Assembly: GCF_026339935.1 (NCBI RefSeq)
Contig: NZ_JAPEPX010000001.1
Coordinates: forward strand, 866,501 to 930,500
Direction of reading: 5' to 3'
DNA length: 64,000 bases
Source of the DNA: Streptomyces sp. NBC_01551
GTDB taxonomy: Bacteria; Actinomycetota; Actinomycetes; Streptomycetales; Streptomycetaceae
Under the pieces are notes generated by a model. It ran no database searches. It was not told where the DNA came from and saw only the letters and a list, made by a program, of their open reading frames with translations. This document shows positions 7,333 through 17,029 of the stretch, piece by piece (the stretch's first letter is position 1; every line of letters begins with the position of its first letter). Made by a program: the position numbers and the translations under genes.

Positions 7333-8838
7333 CTACGCCGTACGCCTCAGCAACGCCAGATACATCGCGTCCGTCCCGTGCAGGTGCGGCCACAGCTGGA
7401 CGTCCGGGCCGTCACCCAGCGCCGGGACGCCGGCCATGAACGGGCGGGCGTCGATCAGTTCGGCCGACACCGGCGACGCGCCCGCGCCCCGGCCCTTGAG
7501 GACGTCGTCCACGACCACCCGGGTCTCCGCCAGGTGGGGCGAGCAGGTCGCGTAGCCCACGACGCCGCCCACCCGTACCGCCGACAGCGCCTCCCGCAGC
7601 AGCCCCCGCTGGAGCGGCGCGAAGCCCTCCAGGTCCTGGGGCCGGCGCCGCCAGCGCGCCTCCGGGCGGCGCCGCAGCGCGCCCAGGCCGGAGCACGGCA
7701 CGTCCATCAGCACGCGGTCGAAGGATCCCGGCCGCCACGGCGGCCGGGTGCCGTCCGCCGCGATGACCTGGTACGGACCGGGGTTGCCCGCCAGCGCCTT
7801 CTCCACCAGCCGCGCCCGGTGCGGCTGCTTCTCCGAGGCCAGCAGGAACGCCCCGCGCTGCGCGGCCAGCGCCGCCAGCAGGGCCGCCTTGCCGCCCGGT
7901 CCCGCGCAGCCGTCCAGCCAGCGCTCGTCGCGCCCGTCCACGGGCACGGCGGCCAGGGCCATCGCCACCAGCTGGCTGCCCTCGTCCTGGACACCGGCGC
8001 GGCCCTCGCGCACCGCCTCCAGCGCGCCCGGCTCGCCGCCCTCGGCCATCCGGACGGCGTACGGGGACCAGCGCCCCGGCAGCGCCGAGTCCTCGCCGAC
8101 GGCCTCCAGCAGCTCCTCGGGCGTGGACCGCCCGGGCCGTGCGACCAGCGTGACCTCGGGCCGCTCGTTGTCGGCCTCCAGCAGGTCCTCGATCCCGGCG
8201 CGCCCGCCGCCCAGCGCGTCCCACAGCGCGCTGACGACCCAGCGCGGGTGCGAGTGGTAGACGGCGAGGTGCTCCTCGGCATCGTCCTCGTACGGCGGGG
8301 CGACCCGCTCCAGCCAGCCGTCCAGATCGTGCGCGGAGATCTTCCGCAGGACAGCGTTCACGAACTTGGCACGCCCGTCGCCGAGCACCACGCGCGCGAG
8401 CTCCACGCTCGCGGAGACCGCCGCGTGCGTCGGGATCCGGGTCCCCAGCAGCTGGTGCGCCCCGAGCGCGAGCACGTCCAACACCGGCGGGTCCACCTCC
8501 CGCAGCGGGCGGTCGACGCAGGCGGCGATGATCGCGTCGTACGTCCCCTGGCGGCGCAGCGTCCCGTAGACGAGCTCGGTGGCCAGTGCCGCGTCGCGCG
8601 CCTCGAAGCTCTCGTCCTGGCGGGCCTTGCGCAGCAGCGGCGGCAGGACGAGGTTCGCGTAGGCGTCGCGCTCGTCGACCGCCCGCAGCACCTCGAAGGC
8701 GAGCATCCGGACGGGGTCCTTCTGCGGCCGCCGGTACGGCTTGGCCTGCTTGCCGGGCTTGCCGCCCTGATTGCCGGACGGCTTGCCACCCCCGCCCGCG
8801 GCGGGACGACGACGAGGCTGACGAGGCTGTTCGCTCAC
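7333..8838 (-). CDS. rsmB: 16S rRNA m5C967 methyltransferase (RsmB/Sun family)
   Basis: The 501-aa protein starts with a disordered basic tail, then an NusB-like RNA-binding domain (AFEVLRAVDERDAYANLVLP), then a class I methyltransferase domain. SAM-binding DGCAGPGGKAA and the two cysteines of RNA m5C methyltransferases are visible: DVPCSGLGALRRRPEARW and the catalytic YATCSPHLAET. It methylates C967 of 16S rRNA in E. coli. It lies directly downstream of fmt on the same strand, separated by about 60 bp, as in many bacteria. Confidence 0.95.
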   Translation of the reverse strand: MSEQPRQPRRRPAAGGGGKPSGNQGGKPGKQAKPYRRPQKDPVRMLAFEVLRAVDERDAYANLVLPPLLRKARQDESFEARDAALATELVYGTLRRQGTYDAIIAACVDRPLREVDPPVLDVLALGAHQLLGTRIPTHAAVSASVELARVVLGDGRAKFVNAVLRKISAHDLDGWLERVAPPYEDDAEEHLAVYHSHPRWVVSALWDALGGGRAGIEDLLEADNERPEVTLVARPGRSTPEELLEAVGEDSALPGRWSPYAVRMAEGGEPGALEAVREGRAGVQDEGSQLVAMALAAVPVDGRDERWLDGCAGPGGKAALLAALAAQRGAFLLASEKQPHRARLVEKALAGNPGPYQVIAADGTRPPWRPGSFDRVLMDVPCSGLGALRRRPEARWRRRPQDLEGFAPLQRGLLREALSAVRVGGVVGYATCSPHLAETRVVVDDVLKGRGAGASPVSAELIDARPFMAGVPALGDGPDVQLWPHLHGTDAMYLALLRRTA

Positions 8839-8900
8839 GTGAAAGGTGCTCCGGATTTACGAGGTGCTACGAATGTGCTGATACGGAAATGCGACAGACC

Positions 8901-9845
8901 TCAGCCTACGTCGCCCCCGCCGACCCGCTCGCCGGGAGCGATCCGCACCCCGCGCGCCCAGTCGGCACCCTTCATCGGCTTCTTGCCCTGCGGCTGCACC
9001 CACAGCAGCTCCACGGCGTGCGAGCCGGTGCCGACGTAGATGTTGTTCTTCGCCGGGGCCAGCTCGCCCGGTGCCAGGTCGGTCCGGTCGGTGACCAGGC
9101 CGAGGGAGATCAGCTTGAGCCGCTCCCCGCGGAAGACGGTCCACGCGCCCGGCGCGGGCGTGCAGCCGCGCACCACGCGGTCGGCGCGCATCGCCGGGGC
9201 GTTCCAGTCGATCCGGGCGTCCTCGACGGTGATCTTCGGCGCGACCGAGACCCCGTCGGCGGGCTGCCCGACGGCGCGCAGGGTGCCGTCCTCGATGCCG
9301 TCCATGGTGGCGGCCAGCAGGCCGGAGCCGGCGAAGGCGAGGCGGGTCAGCAGGTCGCCGCTGGTGTCGGTGGGCCGGATCTCCTCGGTCAGGTGCCCGT
9401 AGACGGGCCCGGTGTCCAGGCCCTCCTCGATGAGGAAGGTGGAGGCACCGGTGACCTGGTCGCCCGCCATGATCGAGTGCTGGACGGGGGCGGCCCCGCG
9501 CCACGCGGGCAGCAGCGAGAAGTGCAGGTTGACCCAGCCGTGGCGGGGGATCTCCAGGGCGCTCTTGGGAATCAGCGCGCCGTACGCGACGACCGGGCAG
9601 CAGTCCGGGCCGATCTCGCGCAGCCGCGCCTGGAAGTCGGGGTCGCGCGGCCGGACCGGCTTGAGGACCTCGATCCCGGCCTCCTCGGCGCGCTCGGCGA
9701 CGGGGCTGGCGACCAGCCGGCGGCCGCGGCCTGCCGGTGCGTCGGGGCGGGTGATGACGGCCGCGACCTCGTGGCGCCCGGAGGCGATGAGGGCGTCCAG
9801 GGCGGGCACGGCAACCTCGGGGGTGCCTGCGAAGACGAGCTTCAC
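8901..9845 (-). CDS. fmt: Methionyl-tRNA formyltransferase
   Basis: The 314-aa enzyme formylates initiator Met-tRNA using 10-formyl-THF. The N-terminal Rossmann-like domain starts [15 protein letters not shown], and the catalytic loop [16 protein letters not shown] contains the Asn and His of the active site and the SLLP signature; the catalytic Asp is in GLDTGP. The C-terminal OB-like tRNA-binding domain carries [11 protein letters not shown]. It forms a two-gene unit with rsmB, which follows. Length is normal. Confidence 0.97.
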   Translation of the reverse strand: MKLVFAGTPEVAVPALDALIASGRHEVAAVITRPDAPAGRGRRLVASPVAERAEEAGIEVLKPVRPRDPDFQARLREIGPDCCPVVAYGALIPKSALEIPRHGWVNLHFSLLPAWRGAAPVQHSIMAGDQVTGASTFLIEEGLDTGPVYGHLTEEIRPTDTSGDLLTRLAFAGSGLLAATMDGIEDGTLRAVGQPADGVSVAPKITVEDARIDWNAPAMRADRVVRGCTPAPGAWTVFRGERLKLISLGLVTDRTDLAPGELAPAKNNIYVGTGSHAVELLWVQPQGKKPMKGADWARGVRIAPGERVGGGDVG

Positions 9846-10151
9846 TGGGGTCCTACCTCGCTATCTCGGCTGTCAGCAGCGCACCAGTCTATGGGGTGCC
9901 CGTCGGGGTGCCCGATGGAGCGTCCAGGGGGCACCCGCCGGAGCGTCCACCGGGCGGCCCGCCCGCACCGTCGAGGGGGCGCACGCACACCCACACGCCT
10001 CTCGCATATGCCGACACGCCCCCACAGCGTGACCTGGGCGCCGGGTGGCGCGTTGGTCAAGAGAGATTGACCGAAACCGGGCCGCGATGAGAACTGAGAA
10101 CGGTGTCTGCGGCCCGATCCGCTCTTCAGCACCGGTTCGAGAGGCTTCTTC
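9846..10151. other. Divergent intergenic region with inverted repeat
   Basis: This 306-bp gap separates fmt (leftward) from a rightward hypothetical gene. It contains partial direct repeats of GGAGCGTCCA (9914 and 9941) and, at 10055-10072, a perfect inverted repeat GGTCAA-GAGAGA-TTGACC whose right arm could serve as a -35 box. No ORF with convincing codon usage is present. Confidence 0.4.
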
Positions 10152-10682
10152 ATGGCCGACCACGCCACCCACGACGCCCAAGCACGGGCCAGTCTGCACC
10201 TGTTGGTGCGAGACATCGAGCGGGTTCGCCGGCAGGTGGATGCTCTGCGTACGCTCACCGCCCAGCTCGGCAATGTGTACCGCCCGCGCCGCTCCGGTCC
10301 CTCCACGGGCTTCGTCGTCTACGGGAGGGCTCCCGCGCCCACCGTCCGCCTCGCGCAGGAGCTGCGGGACAGCGTCGAGACCCTGGTCACGGCCGCGGTG
10401 GACTTCGACCGCTCGCTCGGCTTCTCGTGGGACGCGGTCGGCTCGGCGCTCGGGGTCACCAAGCAGGCCGTGCACCGCCGTTACGGGGCCCGCCGCGCGC
10501 AGGCCGCCGAGTCCGCCGAGCCGCTGGCCGAGGGCACGACCACCCGGACCCTGGGGCCGCTCCCCACGGTCCCGGCGGCCCGCTCGGTCCCGCCGCAGCC
10601 GGTGCGCGAGGAATCCCAGAGCGCGGCGGGCGCGGCCGCCGCCACCCGCTCCCCGGCCTTCCCGGGCCCGCGCGGCGGCTGA
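10152..10682 (+). CDS. Hypothetical protein with helix-turn-helix-like segment, 176 aa
   Basis: Function unknown. The N-terminal half is helical ([20 protein letters not shown]). Residues 91-112, [20 protein letters not shown], read as a helix-turn-helix of the sigma/AsnC kind, so the protein may bind DNA. The last 60 residues are Ala/Pro/Thr-rich and probably disordered. The ATG follows GAGAGG with suitable spacing. It lies between fmt and priA, with an 11-bp-stem terminator directly after it. The inverted repeat at 10055 could be its own operator. Confidence 0.75.
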   Translation: MADHATHDAQARASLHLLVRDIERVRRQVDALRTLTAQLGNVYRPRRSGPSTGFVVYGRAPAPTVRLAQELRDSVETLVTAAVDFDRSLGFSWDAVGSALGVTKQAVHRRYGARRAQAAESAEPLAEGTTTRTLGPLPTVPAARSVPPQPVREESQSAAGAAAATRSPAFPGPRGG

Positions 10683-10727
10683 CGCACCGTCGGCCGCCGG
10701 GACGCCGACCCCCGACGGCCCTGCCCG

Positions 10728-10752
10728 ACGCCCCCGGCTCCGCCGGGGGCGT
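10728..10752 (+). terminator. Rho-independent-like hairpin
   Basis: An 11-bp perfect GC stem (ACGCCCCCGGC with its complement) and a 3-nt loop lie 46 bp after the hypothetical gene and before the convergent priA stop. There is no U tract, as is common for Streptomyces terminators. Confidence 0.65.
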
Positions 10753-10793
10753 TCGGCGTTCACGCGCCCGCCGACTCCACCGCCCGAGCCGGA

Positions 10794-12926
10794 TCAGCCG
10801 ATGTCCGGCGGGTCGATCCGTACCCGGACCGATTCCGCCGCCGACACCCCGCGCGCCAGCCGGGCCGCCTGCGCCGACTTGAGCGCGGCGGCCAGCGCGG
10901 CCCCGCTGCCCGGCGGCACCCGGACCAGGGCCCGCTCCCCCGGCGAGCGCTCCCCGCGCCGGCCCGGCAGCGGCACCGGGCCCAGGACCTCCGCGTCCGA
11001 CGGCAGTTCGGCGGCGGCCAGGAAGGCCTCGACGGCCTCGGCCCGCCCGGCGACCGCGGCCATCCGGGACACCGGCGGGAACCCCAGCTGGGCCCGCTCC
11101 GCGAGCTCCCGTACGGCATGGCCCACCGGGTCCCACCGCACCAGGGCCTGGACCGGCCGCAGCGTCGGCTCGGCGACCACCACGACCTGCCCCTCCCCCC
11201 GTACGAGCGAGGCGGCGCCGATCCAGCGCCGCAGGGCGTCCTCCCCGGCCCGCAGGTCGGGCCGGGTCAGCATGGCCCAGCCGTCCAGCAGCAGCGCCGC
11301 CGCGTACCCCTCGCCCGCGGCGACCGGTTCCGCCCCGGGCGTGCACACCACCAGCGCCGGCCGGTCCGGCACCTCGTCCAGTACGTGATCGCGTCCGGAC
11401 GTCCGGACGGGCACGGCGGGGAAGGCCCGCCCCAGCTCCTCGGCGGTCCGCCGGGCGCCCACCACCTGGGCGCGCAGCCGGAACGACCCGCATTCCTCGC
11501 AGTGCCAGGACTGCTCGGCCCGCCCGCACCAGCCGCACTGGAGGTCCCGCTCGTCGGGGGCCTCCAGCGGTCCCGCGCAGACCTTGCAGCGGGCCGGGGT
11601 CCGGCACCGCTCGCACGCCAGCCGGGGCACATAGCCCCGCCGCGGCACCTGCACCAGTACGGGCCCGGTCTTCAGCCCCTCCCGTACGGTCTCCCACGCC
11701 AGGCTGGGCAGCCGCGCCGCGCGCGCCGCCTCGTCCCGGGCCAGCAGCTCGTCCCCGACGGTCCGGATCCGGGGCGCACACGCCCTCACCGTCTCGCGGG
11801 CGGCGACCAGCGGCCGCGCCCAGCCGGACTCGACGAGTTGCGCGGCCTCCACGGTGCAGCTCGTGCTCCCGGCGAGGAAGCCGCAGCCGTCGCTGACCGC
11901 GCGCAGTTCCAGCACCTCCCGGACGTGCGGGAACGGGGCGTTGTCGTCGCTGTGGCTGGAGTCCCCGTCGTCCCAGATGGCGACCAGACCGAGGTCCCGT
12001 ACGGGCGCGAACATCGCGGCGCGGGTGCCGATGACGGCCCGCACCGAGCCGCGGTGCACGGCGAGCCACTGCCGGTAGCGCTTCTCCGGCCCCGACTCGG
12101 CGGTCAGCAGCGCGTGCCGGCCCGGCCCGAGCAGGGCGGTGAGCGCCGCGTCGACCCGGGCGGCGGTGCGCCCGTCGGGCAGGACCGCGAGGGCGCCCCG
12201 GCCGGAGGCGAGGGTGGCCGCCATGGCGCGGGCGAGTTCGTCGGCCCAGCCGGGGCCGGGCAGCGCGGTCCACACGGCGCGCGGGGTCCCGCCGGTGGCG
12301 AGGGCGCGCAGGAAGGCGGGCCCGGCACCGTACCGCTCCCAGCCGGCGGGTTCGGGCGCGGCGGGCGGGGGCAGCGGCTCCGGGGACGGCTTGGCCTCGG
12401 CGCGGGCGTTGCGCGGGGGCAGGGCGAGCTGGAGGACGTCGGCCAGGCTGCCCGCGTACCGGTCGGCGACGGCCCGGGCGAGGGCCAGCATGCGCGGGCT
12501 GAGCACCACCTCGGGCGAGACGACGTGGGCGAGGGCGGCGAGCGCCCCGTTGTAGTCGGATTCGGCGCGGCGCTCGACGATGAAGCCGTCGATCAGCCCG
12601 CCGCCCTCGCGGCGGCCGCCGTGCACCTGGTGGGAGCCGGCCCCGAAGCGGACCCGGACGCGGACGCCGGGCTGCGCGGCCTCGGAGAGCTCGGCGGGGA
12701 CGGCGTAGTCCCAGAGCTGGTCGAGGTGGAGGACGCCCTTGTTGACGAGGATCCGGGCGACGGGGAGCTCCTCGGCGAGCGCGGCGCCCCGCCAGGTGCG
12801 CGGCTTGGCCTTGGGCGCCTTGGCCTTCGCCTCGGCGACCATCTCCCGCATCAGCGCGAGCTGCTCCGGCGGACCGCCGGGATCCTGGTCCCGGCCCCGC
12901 TGCTCGGACTCGTTCGCGCTGCTCAC
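10794..12926 (-). CDS. priA: PriA-like primosomal protein N' lacking helicase motifs
   Basis: The N-terminal 3'-DNA-binding domain (ARILVNKGVLHLDQLWDYAVP ... FGAGSHQVHG) and the central zinc-binding Cys cluster (eight Cys between about 438 and 479: CERCRTPARCKVC, CGWC, CEEC) identify PriA. The helicase motifs are degenerate: the Walker A position reads ALPGPGW instead of GxGKT and motif II reads IWDDGDSS instead of DEEH. Actinobacterial PriA proteins are known to lack detectable helicase motifs, so a loading or scaffold role at restarted forks is likely. I use the GTG at 12926; a TTG at 12956 is possible. Confidence 0.88.
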   Translation of the reverse strand: MSSANESEQRGRDQDPGGPPEQLALMREMVAEAKAKAPKAKPRTWRGAALAEELPVARILVNKGVLHLDQLWDYAVPAELSEAAQPGVRVRVRFGAGSHQVHGGRREGGGLIDGFIVERRAESDYNGALAALAHVVSPEVVLSPRMLALARAVADRYAGSLADVLQLALPPRNARAEAKPSPEPLPPPAAPEPAGWERYGAGPAFLRALATGGTPRAVWTALPGPGWADELARAMAATLASGRGALAVLPDGRTAARVDAALTALLGPGRHALLTAESGPEKRYRQWLAVHRGSVRAVIGTRAAMFAPVRDLGLVAIWDDGDSSHSDDNAPFPHVREVLELRAVSDGCGFLAGSTSCTVEAAQLVESGWARPLVAARETVRACAPRIRTVGDELLARDEAARAARLPSLAWETVREGLKTGPVLVQVPRRGYVPRLACERCRTPARCKVCAGPLEAPDERDLQCGWCGRAEQSWHCEECGSFRLRAQVVGARRTAEELGRAFPAVPVRTSGRDHVLDEVPDRPALVVCTPGAEPVAAGEGYAAALLLDGWAMLTRPDLRAGEDALRRWIGAASLVRGEGQVVVVAEPTLRPVQALVRWDPVGHAVRELAERAQLGFPPVSRMAAVAGRAEAVEAFLAAAELPSDAEVLGPVPLPGRRGERSPGERALVRVPPGSGAALAAALKSAQAARLARGVSAAESVRVRIDPPDIG

Positions 12927-12978
12927 ACCCGCATTCTTACCAAACGCCACCGACAACGGACGGGTCCGGGACGCAGCG

Positions 12979-13015
12979 CGTACGGCCCCGGACCGCGAGG
13001 GTCCGGGGCCGTACG
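12979..13015 (-). terminator. Terminator after metK
   Basis: A 16-bp perfect stem (CGTACGGCCCCGGACC and its complement) with a 5-nt loop lies 13 bp beyond the metK stop and before priA. It isolates the two genes. No U tract follows. Confidence 0.8.
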
Positions 13016-13027
13016 GGTGTTCAGGTC

Positions 13028-14236
13028 CTACAGGCCGGCGGCCGCGCGCAGCGCGTCCACGCGGTCCGTGCGCTCCCAGGTGAAGTCCGGCAGCTCACGG
13101 CCGAAGTGGCCGTACGCGGCGGTCTGGGCGTAGATCGGGCGCAGCAGGTCCAGGTCGCGGATGATCGCGGCGGGACGCAGGTCGAAGACCTGGCCGATCG
13201 CGTCCTCGATCTTCTGGACCTCGACCTTGGCGGTGCCGAAGGTCTCGACGAACAGGCCCACCGGCTCGGCCTTGCCGATGGCGTACGCGACCTGTACCTC
13301 GCAGCGCGAGGCGAGACCGGCGGCGACCACGTTCTTCGCGACCCAGCGCATCGCGTACGCGGCCGAGCGGTCCACCTTCGACGGGTCCTTGCCCGAGAAG
13401 GCGCCGCCGCCGTGACGGGCCATGCCGCCGTAGGTGTCGATGATGATCTTGCGGCCGGTCAGGCCGGCGTCGCCCATCGGGCCGCCGATCTCGAAGCGCC
13501 CGGTCGGGTTCACCAGCAGGCGGTAGCCCTCGGTGTCGAGCTTGATGCCGTCCTCGACGAGCTGCGCCAGCACGTGCTCGACGACGAACTCGCGGATGTC
13601 GGGAGCGAGCAGCGAGTCCAGGTCGATGTCCGCGGCGTGCTGCGAGGAGACGACGACGGTGTCGAGGCGGACGGCCTTGTCGCCGTCGTACTCGATGGTG
13701 ACCTGGGTCTTGCCGTCGGGGCGCAGGTACGGGATGGTCCCGTTCTTGCGGACCTCGGACAGGCGGCGCGAGAGCCGGTGCGCGATGTGGATCGGGAGCG
13801 GCATGAGCTCGGGGGTCTCGTCGCAGGCGTACCCGAACATCAGGCCCTGGTCGCCGGCGCCCTGCTTGTCGAGCTCGTCCTCGTCACCCTCGACGCGCTT
13901 CTCGTAAGCGGTGTCGACACCCTGCGCGATGTCCGGGGACTGGGCGCCGATGGACACCGACACGCCACAGGAGGCGCCGTCGAAGCCCTTCTTGGAGGAG
14001 TCGTAGCCGATCTCGAGGATCTTGTCGCGGACGAGCTGCGCGATCGGCGCGTACGCCTTCGTCGTCACCTCTCCCGCGATGTGCACGAGGCCGGTGGTGA
14101 TGAGGGTCTCCACGGCCACGCGCGAGGTCGGGTCCTCGGTGAGGAGTGCGTCGAGGATCGTGTCGCTGATCTGGTCAGCGATCTTGTCGGGGTGGCCCTC
14201 GGTCACGGACTCCGAGGTGAACAGGCGGCGGGACAC
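13028..14236 (-). CDS. metK: S-adenosylmethionine synthetase
   Basis: The 402-aa enzyme makes SAM from methionine and ATP. Seen are the N-terminal [20 protein letters not shown], the methionine-binding loop, GACDQG-like [12 protein letters not shown], and the P-loop-like [17 protein letters not shown] chose the GTG at 14236 because AGGGAG lies 6 nt upstream and the protein then starts VSRRLFTSE like its homologues; an ATG-less extension to 14287 has no family support. The 194-bp leader shows no SAM riboswitch that I can recognise. It is probably transcribed alone, with a terminator behind it. Confidence 0.97.
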   Translation of the reverse strand: MSRRLFTSESVTEGHPDKIADQISDTILDALLTEDPTSRVAVETLITTGLVHIAGEVTTKAYAPIAQLVRDKILEIGYDSSKKGFDGASCGVSVSIGAQSPDIAQGVDTAYEKRVEGDEDELDKQGAGDQGLMFGYACDETPELMPLPIHIAHRLSRRLSEVRKNGTIPYLRPDGKTQVTIEYDGDKAVRLDTVVVSSQHAADIDLDSLLAPDIREFVVEHVLAQLVEDGIKLDTEGYRLLVNPTGRFEIGGPMGDAGLTGRKIIIDTYGGMARHGGGAFSGKDPSKVDRSAAYAMRWVAKNVVAAGLASRCEVQVAYAIGKAEPVGLFVETFGTAKVEVQKIEDAIGQVFDLRPAAIIRDLDLLRPIYAQTAAYGHFGRELPDFTWERTDRVDALRAAAGL

Positions 14237-14430
14237 ATCGCTCCCTGGGGTTGCAGCGGCTGCTGGCTGATCATTTGGCGGAACCACATCGGGGGCTGCG
14301 CCCGATCACGTTCCGAATGCAGTTTATCGGTCGCCACCGTTTACCGGACCACCTGTCTCGCCCTATGGGAGACGTGTGACCTGCGGCACTCCATTCTGGC
14401 GCACGGATTTGCCGGGGAGAAGAGCGCCAC

Positions 14431-15645
14431 TCAGGGCGTTCGGGGCGCGAGTCGCGGAGCGACCTGGTCCCAAATGGCGTCCGCCAGCGCTTCCTTCGGA
14501 CCATGGGCCACCGGGGTTTCCGTCCCGTCGGATGCCAGGATGACCGCCTCGTTCTCCTCGGAACCGAAGGTCTTGGTCTCGCCGACCTCATTGACCACGA
14601 GAAGATCACATCCCTTGCGGACGAGTTTGTTCCGCCCGTTCGCGAGGACATCGTCCGTTTCGGCGGCGAAACCGACGACGACCTGCCCGTGCTTCGCCCG
14701 ATCGGCCGAGATCTCCGCGAGGATGTCCGGATTTCGCACAAGGTTCACCGGGGCGGGCTCCTGGCCGTCCTTCTTCTTGATCTTGCCGTCGGCGTAGACG
14801 GCGGGCCGGAAGTCGGCCACGGCCGCCGCCATCACCACGGCGTCGGCGTCGGCGGCCGCCTTGAGCACCGCCTCCCGTAGCTGGAGGGCGGTGCCCACCC
14901 GTACGACGTCCACCCCTGCCGGGTCGGCCAGCGCGGTGTTGGCGGCCACCAGGGTGACCCGGGCGCCGCGGGCGGCGGCGGTGCGGGCCAGCGCGTAGCC
15001 CTGCTTGCCGGAGGAGCGGTTGCCGAGGAAGCGGACCGGGTCGAGCGGCTCGCGGGTGCCGCCCGCGCTGATCACCACGTGGCGCCCGGCCAGGTCGGGC
15101 CCGGCCGCGCCGCGCGCCAGGACCCGGCGGCAGACCTCGTAGATCTCCTCGGGGTCGGGCAGCCGCCCCTTGCCGGTGTCCTTGCCGGTCAGCCGGCCGA
15201 CGGCGGGCTCGATGACGACGGCGCCGCGGCGGCGCAGCGTGGCCACGTTCTCCCGGGTGGCCGGGTGCTCCCACATCTCGGTGTGCATCGCGGGCGCGAA
15301 GACCACCGGGCAGCGGGCGGTCAGCAGCGTGTTGGTGAGGAGGTCGTCGGCCAGTCCGTGGGCGGCCTTGGCCAGCATGTCCGCGGTGGCCGGGGCGACG
15401 ACCACGAGGTCGGCGTTCTGCCCGATGCGCACGTGCGGGACCTCGTGGACGGTCTCCCAGACCTCGGTACCGGCCGGGTTCCCCGACAGCGCGGCCCAGG
15501 TGGCCGCGCCCACGAAGTTGAGGGACGCCGCCGTGGGGACGACCCGTACCTCGTGCCCGGACTCGGTCAGCAGGCGCAGCAGCTCGCACGCCTTGTAGGC
15601 GGCGATCCCGCCGCTGACTCCGAGCACGACCTTCGGCTTAACCAC
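14431..15645 (-). CDS. coaBC: Bifunctional phosphopantothenoylcysteine decarboxylase/phosphopantothenate-cysteine ligase
   Basis: The protein joins CoaC and CoaB for coenzyme A synthesis. The N-terminal flavoprotein half starts PKVVLGVSGGIAAYKACEL and has the flavin/substrate motif FAPAMHTEMWEHP; the C-terminal ligase half has the nucleotide-binding ISAGGTREPLDPVRFLGNRSSG and the conserved KIKK and NPDILAE segments. Start is uncertain by one codon: tandem GTGs at 15648 and 15645 lie 5 and 8 nt after AGGGG. It follows rpoZ but a strong terminator separates them. Confidence 0.95.
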   Translation of the reverse strand: MVKPKVVLGVSGGIAAYKACELLRLLTESGHEVRVVPTAASLNFVGAATWAALSGNPAGTEVWETVHEVPHVRIGQNADLVVVAPATADMLAKAAHGLADDLLTNTLLTARCPVVFAPAMHTEMWEHPATRENVATLRRRGAVVIEPAVGRLTGKDTGKGRLPDPEEIYEVCRRVLARGAAGPDLAGRHVVISAGGTREPLDPVRFLGNRSSGKQGYALARTAAARGARVTLVAANTALADPAGVDVVRVGTALQLREAVLKAAADADAVVMAAAVADFRPAVYADGKIKKKDGQEPAPVNLVRNPDILAEISADRAKHGQVVVGFAAETDDVLANGRNKLVRKGCDLLVVNEVGETKTFGSEENEAVILASDGTETPVAHGPKEALADAIWDQVAPRLAPRTP

Positions 15646-15687
15646 CACACACGCCCCTATCGCTGATCGTCGTACCTGTCTATGACA

Positions 15688-15726
15688 CACCACAGGCCCG
15701 GCAGATGGTCTGCCGGGCCTGTGGTG
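15688..15726 (-). terminator. Terminator between rpoZ and coaBC
   Basis: An 18-bp perfect stem with a 3-nt loop (TGG) starts 19 bp beyond the rpoZ stop and ends about 43 bp before the coaBC start. It is one of the strongest hairpins in the window. coaBC therefore needs read-through or its own promoter in a very short gap. Confidence 0.85.
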
Positions 15727-15744
15727 AAAGGAATTCTCGGTGCC

Positions 15745-16017
15745 TTACTGGGCCGGGGCCTCGATGGCCTCGGAGGTCAGCAGACCCGCGTTGATCTCGC
15801 GCAGCGCGATCGAAAGCGGCTTCTCGTGGACGTGGGTGTCCACCAGCGGGCCGACGTACTCGAGCAGGCCCTCACCGAGCTGCGAGTAGTACGCGTTGAT
15901 CTGACGCGCGCGCTTGGCCGCGTAGATCACGAGGCTGTACTTCGAGTCCGTGGCCTCGAGCAGCTCGTCGATCGGCGGGTTGATGATGCCCTCGGGCGCA
16001 GTGATGGAAGAGGACAC
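15745..16017 (-). CDS. rpoZ: RNA polymerase omega subunit
   Basis: The 90-aa omega subunit helps assemble and stabilise core RNA polymerase by latching beta-prime. The diagnostic block [29 protein letters not shown] is visible, with the C-terminal [15 protein letters not shown]. The GTG start is preceded by GGAAGG at 6 nt. It is transcribed with gmk and sIHF in the order sIHF-gmk-rpoZ. Confidence 0.97.
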   Translation of the reverse strand: MSSSITAPEGIINPPIDELLEATDSKYSLVIYAAKRARQINAYYSQLGEGLLEYVGPLVDTHVHEKPLSIALREINAGLLTSEAIEAPAQ

Positions 16018-16080
16018 GCTCTACCTTCCGAAGAATGGGTGAATGATCAAGCATTGACCGAAATGAACAACGGTCAACGA

Positions 16081-16644
16081 TCAGACAACTTCCATCAAGG
16101 CTAGCAGCTCGCGCGCCACGTCCTCGACGGAGGTGTTGACCAGGGTGGTGTCGAACTCGGACTCGGCAGCCAGTTCGACCTTGGCGGACTCCAGACGGCG
16201 CTGGATGACCTCCGGTGATTCGGTGCCCCGGCCGGTGAGCCGGCGGACCAGCTCGTCCCAGCTCGGCGGGGCCAGGAAGACCAGCTGGGCCTCGGGCATC
16301 GACTCGCGGACGAGCCGGGCGCCCTGGAGATCGATCTCCAGCAGGACGGGTTCGCCGTTGTCCAGGCGCTCCAGCACCGCGCCGCGCGGTGTGCCGTAGC
16401 GGTTGCCCGCGAACTCGGCCCACTCCAGCAGCTCGCCGTTGGCGATCAGCTTGTCGAACTCGTCGTCGTTGACGAAGAAGTAGTGGACTCCGTGTCGCTC
16501 ACCGGGCCGCGGCTTGCGGGTGGTGGCCGACACCGAGAGCCATACCTCCGGGTGGACCTTGCGCATATGCGCGACGACCGTGCTCTTGCCGACCCCCGAA
16601 GGGCCGGAGAGCACGGTCAGCCGCGGACGAACCTCTGCTGCCAT
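16081..16644 (-). CDS. gmk: Guanylate kinase
   Basis: The 187-aa enzyme phosphorylates GMP to GDP. The P-loop [12 protein letters not shown] sits at the N-terminus, followed by the GMP-binding [22 protein letters not shown] and the lid region. I chose the ATG at 16644 ([11 protein letters not shown]), giving the family length; upstream in-frame codons lack similarity. rpoZ follows about 60 bp downstream and sIHF precedes, a conserved actinobacterial order that links nucleotide supply with transcription. Confidence 0.96.
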   Translation of the reverse strand: MAAEVRPRLTVLSGPSGVGKSTVVAHMRKVHPEVWLSVSATTRKPRPGERHGVHYFFVNDDEFDKLIANGELLEWAEFAGNRYGTPRGAVLERLDNGEPVLLEIDLQGARLVRESMPEAQLVFLAPPSWDELVRRLTGRGTESPEVIQRRLESAKVELAAESEFDTTLVNTSVEDVARELLALMEVV

Positions 16645-16705
16645 AGAGCGATTATCCAGGTTCTCGGGACTGCCTGAGAACGCCGGGAGAACTTCAGGCG
16701 ACGCG

Positions 16706-17029
16706 TCAGCCGGCGGGAGTGCCGAACTCACGCTCCAGAGACGCGATCTGGTTGGAACCGAGACCTCGGACACGCCGGGATTCGGAGATGCCGAGGCGCT
16801 CCATGATCTGCTTGGCGCGGACCTTGCCCACGCCAGGCAGGGACTCCAGCAGGGCGGAGACCTTCATCTTGCCGATGACGTCGTTCTCCTGGCCCGTCTT
16901 GATGACCTCTTGGAGCGAGGCGCCGGAGTGCTTGAGTCGATTCTTCACCTCGGCCCGCTCCCGGCGAGCCGCGGCGGCCTTTTCGAGCGCGGCTGCGCGC
17001 TGTTCAGGGGTAAGGGGCGGAAGAGCCAC
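16706..17029 (-). CDS. Integration host factor of the streptomycete/mycobacterial type
   Basis: The 107-aa protein begins [21 protein letters not shown] and contains the long basic helix followed by a helix-two-turns-helix ([22 protein letters not shown]). It matches sIHF (SCO1480) as I recall it, and mIHF of mycobacteria. It is a small nucleoid-associated protein affecting DNA topology, sporulation and antibiotic production. The GTG at 17029 follows GAGGT by about 9 nt; further upstream in-frame starts are unlikely. It is unrelated in sequence to E. coli IHF. Confidence 0.94.
   Translation of the reverse strand: MALPPLTPEQRAAALEKAAAARRERAEVKNRLKHSGASLQEVIKTGQENDVIGKMKVSALLESLPGVGKVRAKQIMERLGISESRRVRGLGSNQIASLEREFGTPAG

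Noticed and set aside
14237..14430. SAM riboswitch upstream of metK
   Set aside because: I looked for SAM-I, SAM-II and SAM-IV cores in the 194-bp leader and found none; only a normal ribosome-binding site is visible.
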